Shown here in pieces: positions 5,819-10,229 of a stretch of 10,229 nucleotides of DNA. The notes under the pieces are model-generated. The model was not told where the DNA came from and made no database searches. It worked only from the letters and a program-made list of their open reading frames with translations. Origin of the DNA: an uncultured Collinsella sp. (GTDB taxonomy: Bacteria > Actinomycetota > Coriobacteriia > Coriobacteriales > Coriobacteriaceae); contig CABVAS010000040.1 in NCBI GenBank assembly GCA_902496375.1, forward strand, positions 1 to 10,229, read 5' to 3'. Numbering within the stretch: position 1 is the first letter of the stretch; the number at the start of each line of letters is the position of its first letter. The position numbers and the translations under genes were made by a program.

Positions 5819-5876
5819 CTAGTCATTGGGGACGTTCTTAAACGACTAGTCGTTTAAGAACGTCCCCAATGACTAG
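5819..5876. repeat. Perfect 58-bp spacerless palindrome
   Basis: Every base from 5819 to 5847 pairs with its partner from 5848 to 5876 (29-bp arms, no mismatch, no spacer). The centre is GACTAGTC (5844-5851). The same octamer recurs at 5871-5878, and CTAGTC opens the left end. Each arm carries ATTGGGGACGTTCTTAAAC, so the structure equals two head-to-head copies of one unit. It lies in the 225-bp divergent gap between rlmA (start 5762) and the MATE gene (start 5988), which argues against a terminator for either. A repeat-family insertion (REP/BIME or MITE-like) is likeliest. Confidence 0.9.
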
Positions 5877-5987
5877 TCTATGTGCTGACAGAAAAGAAAC
5901 GTTCCCCCCAAGTACCGGCTGATCGCATTAGGAGTATTATCGTCTGCGCAAATAAGCATTGAAGCGCATATAAGAGATTGAGAGCGT

Positions 5988-7370
5988 ATGGCTGACACCG
6001 CATCTAAGCACATTGACATGACCACTGGTTCGCTGTGGCGCAACATTCCCCTGTTCGCTTTCCCCGTGGCCGCGACGAGCATCCTCGAGCAGCTGTCGAA
6101 TCTCATTGCCACGGTCATTATCGGCAACTTCTCGGGCGACCAGGGAACCCTTGCCATGGCGGCTGTCGGCTCCAACGTGCCGCTCACCAGCCTGATGATC
6201 AACCTGTTCATCGGCCTGTCGCTTGGCTCTAACGTGGTTATCGCCAACGCCATCGGCCGCGACGACCAAAACATGGTCAAGCGCGCGGTCCACACCTCGA
6301 TCCTGATGGCACTCGTGGGCTTTGTCGTCATCGCGCTAGGCGAGGTCTTTGCCGAGCCTATGCTCGCCGCGCTCAACGTCCCCGCCGAGACCATGCCGCT
6401 CGCATCGCTCTACCTGCGCGTCTTTTTGTTGAGCATGCCCTCGATCCTGCTCTACAACTTCGAAGCCGCCATCTTCCGCTCCGTCGGCATCACCCGCATG
6501 CCACTCCAGGCGCTTGCCGTGTCCACTGTCCTCAACATTGGTCTGGACCTCATCTTTGTTCCCGTGCTCCACTGGGGCGTCGCCGGCGTGGCTATCGCCA
6601 CGGCCATCGCCTATACGACGAGTGCCGTCACGCTCTTTATCCGCCTGCTCAAGACCGATTCCGTCGTCCGCGTCACCCCGCGCGACCTGGCTATCGACCC
6701 TTTCGCCCTTAAGCGTATCGTCAAGATCGGCCTGCCCGCCGGCGTCCAAAGCGCTGTCTTTGCCGTCGCCAACATCATCATCCAGTCTGCCATCAACAGC
6801 CTGGGCACCGAGGTCATGGCGGCATCGAGCGCCGCCATGAGCCTGGAGTACGTGTGCTACAACCTGCTCAACAGCTTTAGCCAGGCTTGCACCACCTTTG
6901 TGGGACAAAACCACGGTGCCCGCCAAATCGACCGCTGCACCAAGACGCTTAAGGTCTGCCTGGCCGAAGGCGGCATTGTCGCACTCACCACCATCGTTAT
7001 CATCGTCGGTCTGGGACGCGAGATCCTATCGCTGTTCAACAGCGATCCCAATATCGTCTCAATCGGCTACATCCGCGTGTGTTCGATCTTCCCCGCATAC
7101 GCCTTTAGCATGTTCTACGAAAACATGTCCGGCTACCTGCGCGGCTTTGGCATCTCACTCATGCCTGCCCTCATCACCATGATCTGCGTCTGCGGCATCC
7201 GCTTCTACTGGGTGTTCTGTGTCTTCCCGCACTTCCGCACGTTCGCGAACATCATGATGGTCTACCCCATCAGCCTGGGCACCACGGCGTTCTTTATGGT
7301 CGTGGCGGTACTACTCTGCCACCCGGCACGCACCTATCGCGCCACCCAAGCCAAAGCGACAGCCCGCTAA
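5988..7370 (+). CDS. MATE family multidrug/cation efflux transporter
   Basis: The 460-aa, probably 12-helix membrane protein has two MatE repeats. The first (about 20-180) starts with GSLWRNIPLFAFPVAATSILEQLSNLIATVIIGNFSG, then LAMAAVGSNVP, then QALAVSTVLNIGLDLIFVPVLHWGVAGVAIATAIAY (about 170-205). The second (about 243-410) has IVKIGLPAGVQSAVFAVANIIIQ, FVGQNHGARQIDRC and IRVCSIFPAYAFSMFYENMSGYLRGFG. MATE proteins export drugs or organic cations by Na+ or H+ antiport; the substrate is not predictable. The acidic residue usual in TM1 (VDT-x2-G in NorM, DinF and MepA types) is Ala41 here (LIATVIIG). The start at 5988 has only a weak GAGAG (5980-5984), and Met11 has no better one. No terminator separates its end from the convergent LysR gene 27 bp away. 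Confidence 0.93.
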   Translation: MADTASKHIDMTTGSLWRNIPLFAFPVAATSILEQLSNLIATVIIGNFSGDQGTLAMAAVGSNVPLTSLMINLFIGLSLGSNVVIANAIGRDDQNMVKRAVHTSILMALVGFVVIALGEVFAEPMLAALNVPAETMPLASLYLRVFLLSMPSILLYNFEAAIFRSVGITRMPLQALAVSTVLNIGLDLIFVPVLHWGVAGVAIATAIAYTTSAVTLFIRLLKTDSVVRVTPRDLAIDPFALKRIVKIGLPAGVQSAVFAVANIIIQSAINSLGTEVMAASSAAMSLEYVCYNLLNSFSQACTTFVGQNHGARQIDRCTKTLKVCLAEGGIVALTTIVIIVGLGREILSLFNSDPNIVSIGYIRVCSIFPAYAFSMFYENMSGYLRGFGISLMPALITMICVCGIRFYWVFCVFPHFRTFANIMMVYPISLGTTAFFMVVAVLLCHPARTYRATQAKATAR

Positions 7371-7397
7371 ACACCGCATTCAACGCCACGCCAGTCA

Positions 7398-8264
7398 TTA
7401 ATTGACAATATGAGAGCTCATATAGTCGATAAAGCGCCTCGTAGCGATGGGCATGGTGTCCCAGCTGCGCCAGGCGGCCACCACGTCGCGCGAGGGGGCA
7501 TGCACGATGGGCCGCACACGAATATCGGCTCGCATGCCCTCCACAGTACGACGGTAGAGCATGCTCACGCCTAGGCCCTCCTCCACCATCGCCATGATGG
7601 TGTAGTCGTCGGTCACCTCACTCGTCACGTGCGGCGACAGCCCATGCGCTGCGAATGCATCGAGCACCAGGCTCTGTTCGCCCTCATCCAGCAGCACAAA
7701 CGGCTCGGACGCCAGGTCGGCAAGTGTCACCTTTTCCTTTGCCGTCAGCGGATGCGCGGCCGGCAACAATGCCACCAACTCGTCGTGATAGACGACGCGC
7801 TTCTCGAGCCCAGCGGTAAATCCGCGTGCCGTAAAGCAAAAATCCACCACGCCGTCGTGCACCCATTGAGCGTTGCGCGTGTAATCGCCCTGCTTGAGGG
7901 TAAAGCGTACGCCAGGATGCAGCGCACCAAAGTCGCGGATCACACGCGGCAGCACGGTACGACTCACGTTGGTAAACGTCGCGATACGAATATCAGTCGA
8001 AGAGAGCCCCAGCAGCTCCTGGCGCTTGCCCTCAAGCTCGGCCTCGGCAGTTACGATCTGTCGCAGGTACGGCAAATACTGCTTGCCGTCGCGCGTAAGC
8101 GAAACGCCCTGCCTTCCACGCTCGATAAGCGTGGTGCCCAGCTCGCGCTCAAGCGCCTTGACGGCCTGGCTCACCGCGCTTTGCGTATAGCCCAGCTCGT
8201 CCGCCGCACGTTTCAGGCTGCCGCAATCGACCACCATACAAACAATCTGATACCGCGATGCCAT
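7398..8264 (-). CDS. LysR-type transcriptional regulator
   Basis: The 288-aa product is typical for the family (about 290-310 aa). The N-terminal winged helix-turn-helix is CGSLKRAADELGYTQSAVSQAVKALERELGTTLIERG (14-50) with wing VSLTRDGKQYL, then the linker helix (about 66-86). The periplasmic-binding-like effector domain (about 90-288) shows DIRIATFTNVSRTVLPRVIRDF, HDGVVDFCFTA and MAMVEEGLGVSMLYR, which match the usual effector-domain strands. GGAGG lies 4 nt before the ATG (8273-8269). The divergent EamA transporter shares a 158-bp control region containing an interrupted dyad, so it is the likely regulated target, with autoregulation. The ligand is unknown. A CysB-like or export-linked signal cannot be deduced from sequence alone. 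Confidence 0.94.
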   Translation of the reverse strand: MASRYQIVCMVVDCGSLKRAADELGYTQSAVSQAVKALERELGTTLIERGRQGVSLTRDGKQYLPYLRQIVTAEAELEGKRQELLGLSSTDIRIATFTNVSRTVLPRVIRDFGALHPGVRFTLKQGDYTRNAQWVHDGVVDFCFTARGFTAGLEKRVVYHDELVALLPAAHPLTAKEKVTLADLASEPFVLLDEGEQSLVLDAFAAHGLSPHVTSEVTDDYTIMAMVEEGLGVSMLYRRTVEGMRADIRVRPIVHAPSRDVVAAWRSWDTMPIATRRFIDYMSSHIVN

Positions 8265-8323
8265 CGTGCCTCCACATCGATGTAGCTGTAAAACGTTTTG
8301 CCAGGGCTTTTTCTGCCAACATT

Positions 8324-8342
8324 AGTATTTCTTAATCATACT
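8324..8342. promoter_or_regulatory. Interrupted dyad, candidate LysR-type operator
   Basis: AGTAT (8324-8328) and its reverse complement ATACT (8338-8342) are 9 bp apart, in the AT-rich middle of the 158-bp gap between the divergent lysR-type and EamA genes. LysR regulators bind such short interrupted dyads (often T-N11-A) overlapping one or both promoters. This one is a little tighter than the classical spacing, and I could not place clear -35/-10 pairs. It is the only dyad of note in the gap. Confidence 0.4.
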
Positions 8343-8422
8343 GAAGATACATTCGCTTTACTACATCCAAATCTGGGAGCAGAATCCTTTGTGCGAAACC
8401 GTTCTGTAACAAAAGGAGTCCC

Positions 8423-9325
8423 ATGGATCGCAAAAAAGCAATCGCGCTCTCATTTTCCGTTCCCGTCGCATGGGGCTTTTCGTATCCCCTCATGAAGATC
8501 GGCATGGACAGCATGAACGCCACGAGCATCGTTGCGCTGCGCTGTATCATCGCCTTTGCGGCTTGCCTGCTGCTCTTCCACAAGCACGCGTTGCGCATCA
8601 ACCGTGACCTTATGGTCCGCGCCGCCATCATCGGCGCCATTATGGCAACCGAACTCACCTGCATGTGCCTGGGCTCCAGCCTCACCTCCGCCTCCACTGC
8701 CGGCTTTTTGCAGAGCCTGACGGTCGTGATCGTGCCGTTTGCCAACGCCGCCCTGCTGCGCCGCGCACCCGAACGCAAAGTGCTCGTCGGCACCGCCATC
8801 GTCACCTGCGGTATGTTGCTGCTCTCGGGCGCCGACTTCACCAGCCTGAACCCGGGCGCGCTCATCATGTTGTTCTCCGCCTTTGTCTACGCCGGGCACA
8901 TCATTGTCGCCAAGCGGTTTGTCGAAGAAGTCAATCCGCTTGCTCTGGGCGTTTGGCAGCTGGGCTTTGGCGGCTTGTTCTCGGGCATCGCCGCATTCAC
9001 CTTTGGCGGCTTCACGCTTCCCAGTACGCCCAGCGAGATCGTGGTCGTCGTTGCGCTCGCACTCATCTGCTCTGCCTACGGCTTTATCACCCAGACGCTC
9101 GTGCAGCCCCACGTGCCTGCCGAGACCACCGGCTTCGCCTTCTCGCTCGAGCCAGTCTGCTCCGCCGTCTTCTCGTTCTTCCTGGTCGGCGAGGTCCTGA
9201 GCCCCATCGCCTTCTTTGGTGCCGCTCTCATCCTCACCGGCGTCATGGCAGCAACCGTGCAGCTCCCGCGCCTTCGCGCGCATGGACAGGCTCGCATGGC
9301 AGGAGCGCCCGAGCGCGTCTCGTAG
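8423..9325 (+). CDS. EamA/DMT superfamily transporter
   Basis: The 300-aa membrane protein has two EamA repeats of five helices. The first (about 5-137) contains VAWGFSYPLMKIGMD, LRCIIAFAACLLLF, TSASTAGFLQSLTVVIVPFANAALL and GTAIVTCGMLLLSG. The second (about 145-282) contains LFSAFVYAGHIIVAKRF, GVWQLGFGGLFSGIAAF, PAETTGFAFSLEPVCSAVFSFFLVGEVLSP and FGAALILTGV. The EPV-x(3)-F-x(5)-GE motif in the penultimate helix is characteristic. These carriers usually export metabolites or amino acids by proton antiport; the substrate is unknown. AAAAGGAG (8411-8418) stands just before ATG 8423. It is divergent from a LysR gene, the standard layout for an effector-induced exporter. Confidence 0.93.
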   Translation: MDRKKAIALSFSVPVAWGFSYPLMKIGMDSMNATSIVALRCIIAFAACLLLFHKHALRINRDLMVRAAIIGAIMATELTCMCLGSSLTSASTAGFLQSLTVVIVPFANAALLRRAPERKVLVGTAIVTCGMLLLSGADFTSLNPGALIMLFSAFVYAGHIIVAKRFVEEVNPLALGVWQLGFGGLFSGIAAFTFGGFTLPSTPSEIVVVVALALICSAYGFITQTLVQPHVPAETTGFAFSLEPVCSAVFSFFLVGEVLSPIAFFGAALILTGVMAATVQLPRLRAHGQARMAGAPERVS

Positions 9326-9351
9326 ACCCCACTCCTTATACAGCCGCGGCA

Positions 9352-9397
9352 TAAAGGCAACCGGTGCGCCTTTACAATAGATGCCAACAGAGCATCT
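9352..9397 (+). promoter_or_regulatory. Hairpin overlapping ung -10 and leader stem-loop
   Basis: TAAAGGC (9352-9358) and GCCTTTA (9368-9374) form a perfect 7-bp stem with a 9-nt loop. The right arm overlaps TACAAT (9373-9378), the best -10 for ung. Immediately after, AGATGC (9379-9384) pairs with GCATCT (9392-9397) over a 7-nt loop in the leader, before the AAAGGAG ribosome site (9403-9409). The first hairpin could end the EamA transcript (its stop is 26 bp upstream), but no U tract follows. It could also be an operator over the ung promoter. No -35 is evident. Confidence 0.35.
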
Positions 9398-9413
9398 GCC
9401 ATAAAGGAGCCCC

Positions 9414-10139
9414 ATGGACACCGCAACTCGCGACCGCAACATAGCAACTTGGTTGGGCGATGCGCCGCAGCCGGTACGTGACACTACGAACCAGCTGCTC
9501 GAGCGCATCGCCCTTTTGCGTGCCGAGCAGACTATCTACCCAGCACAAGACGACATCCTCAATGCCCTCGCCTACACGCCGGCCGACCAGGTCAAAGTTG
9601 TCATCTTGGGTCAGGACCCTTATCACGGACCCAACCAGGCCATGGGGCTGTCGTTCTCGGTCCCCGCAACGCAAACCAAGCTGCCGCCAAGCCTGCGCAA
9701 CATCTATAAGGAGCTCAAAGCCGATCTGGGCTGCCCCATTCCCGCCACGGGAGACCTAACCCCATGGGCACAACAGGGCGTCCTGCTCCTCAACACTACG
9801 CTCACCGTGCGCGAGCATGCCGCGAACTCGCACGCCAAGCTGGGCTGGAGCACGCTCACCGACTACGTTATCGAACGCTGCTGCCAGCTGCCCCAGCCGG
9901 TAATCTTTTTGGCATGGGGTCGCTTTGCCCAGCAGATGGTTGAAGGCAAGCTCGCCGCAACTGGCGCGGGCAAGGCAACCGGCAAGTTCTGCCTGGCATC
10001 CACGCACCCCTCGCCGCTTTCGGCCAACCGTGCCACGGCAGAACTCCCCGCCTTTATGGGATCGCGCCCCTTCTCCGCTGCCAATGAACTGCTCGAGCAA
10101 CACGGCTCGACCCCCGTCAACTGGACTTGCCTCGGCTAA
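9414..10139 (+). CDS. ung: Uracil-DNA glycosylase, family 1
   Basis: The 241-aa enzyme removes uracil from DNA to start base excision repair (the family is about 225-230 aa). Catalytic motifs are intact: GQDPYHGPNQA (66-76) with catalytic Asp68 and the FS pair (Phe81, uracil stacking); LLLNTTLTV (124-132) with Asn127; and the leucine/His loop HPSPLSA (198-204) with His198. These correspond to D64, F77, N123 and H187 in E. coli. PPSLRNIYKEL (91-101) and WAQQGVLLLN (118-127) are also family features. The C-terminal ELLEQHGSTPVNW is the normal end, so the gene is complete. AAAGGAG lies 4 nt before ATG 9414. The window shows no operon partner; an IS-like end begins 35 bp after the stop. Confidence 0.97.
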   Translation: MDTATRDRNIATWLGDAPQPVRDTTNQLLERIALLRAEQTIYPAQDDILNALAYTPADQVKVVILGQDPYHGPNQAMGLSFSVPATQTKLPPSLRNIYKELKADLGCPIPATGDLTPWAQQGVLLLNTTLTVREHAANSHAKLGWSTLTDYVIERCCQLPQPVIFLAWGRFAQQMVEGKLAATGAGKATGKFCLASTHPSPLSANRATAELPAFMGSRPFSAANELLEQHGSTPVNWTCLG

Positions 10140-10174
10140 AAATCGATACATCAAAAACGCGCCCGACGGCTTTC

Positions 10175-10229
10175 TGAACTGCACCCCAAAACTTGGACGG
10201 CTTAAATAAAAACTACGCCGCAAGGGACT
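10175..10229. mobile_element. Probable terminal end of an IS3-family (IS150-like) element, running off the right edge
   Basis: TGAACTGCACCCCAAAACTT starts at 10175, followed by GGACGG. It resembles IS150-group terminal inverted repeats (TGTACTGCACCC-x-GTTGGACG), including the outermost TG. The remaining 30 bases are A-rich and carry no start codon for orfA that I can confirm. Whether this is the left or right end, and the transposase, cannot be seen. The target duplication cannot be checked because the other end is outside. Confidence 0.5.

Noticed and set aside
4944..5822. 292-codon plus-strand frame opposite rlmA
   Set aside because: Shadow of rlmA; it has no ribosome site and the minus strand aligns to E. 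coli RlmA throughout.
8450..9508. 352-codon minus-strand frame opposite the EamA gene
   Set aside because: It spans both the EamA gene and the start of ung, is Gly/Glu/Asp/His-rich as antisense of membrane genes usually is, and has no homology I can recognise.

Overview
The window is a GC-rich, gene-dense bacterial chromosomal segment. Gene content, codon use and style (short gaps, strong AAGGAG ribosome sites, a housekeeping TetM-like GTPase, RlmA with an N-terminal zinc finger, IS3-type DNA at the edge) fit a Gram-positive gut anaerobe. A Coriobacteriia genome such as Collinsella is my best guess. That is pattern recognition and was not tested.

Layout, left to right. (1) 1-1618, minus: most of a TetM/EF-G-like translation GTPase whose C-terminus lies off the left edge. 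(2) 1861-2286, plus: mscL, a large-conductance mechanosensitive channel with an added C-terminal zinc ribbon. (3) 2367-2858, minus, and 2933-3229, plus: a GNAT acetyltransferase and a small zinc-ribbon protein, divergent around a perfect 9-bp inverted repeat. (4) 3278-4189, minus: rsmJ (16S rRNA methyltransferase) preceded by a 47-aa membrane microprotein. (5) 4418-4819, plus: a four-helix membrane protein of unknown function. It converges on rlmA (4947-5762, minus; 23S rRNA methyltransferase), with a strong bidirectional terminator and a second REP-like hairpin between them. (6) 5819-5876: a perfect 58-bp spacerless palindrome in the divergent gap between rlmA and a MATE transporter (5988-7370, plus). 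(7) 7398-8264, minus: a LysR regulator divergent from an EamA/DMT transporter (8423-9325, plus), a classic regulator-target layout. (8) 9414-10139, plus: ung, uracil-DNA glycosylase. After it comes what looks like the terminal inverted repeat of an IS3-family (IS150-like) element running off the right edge.

Three products act on the ribosome (TetM-like GTPase, RsmJ, RlmA), three are membrane transport or channel proteins (MscL, MATE, DMT) and one is DNA repair (Ung). They are mostly single-gene units on alternating strands, so I infer no shared pathway. I do not see a defence system, CRISPR array, tRNA, rRNA or prophage. The least ordinary DNA is the pair of palindromic elements bracketing rlmA, the inverted repeat at 2877-2908, and the unlisted microprotein at 4046-4189. 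No gene-free stretch exceeds 300 bases.
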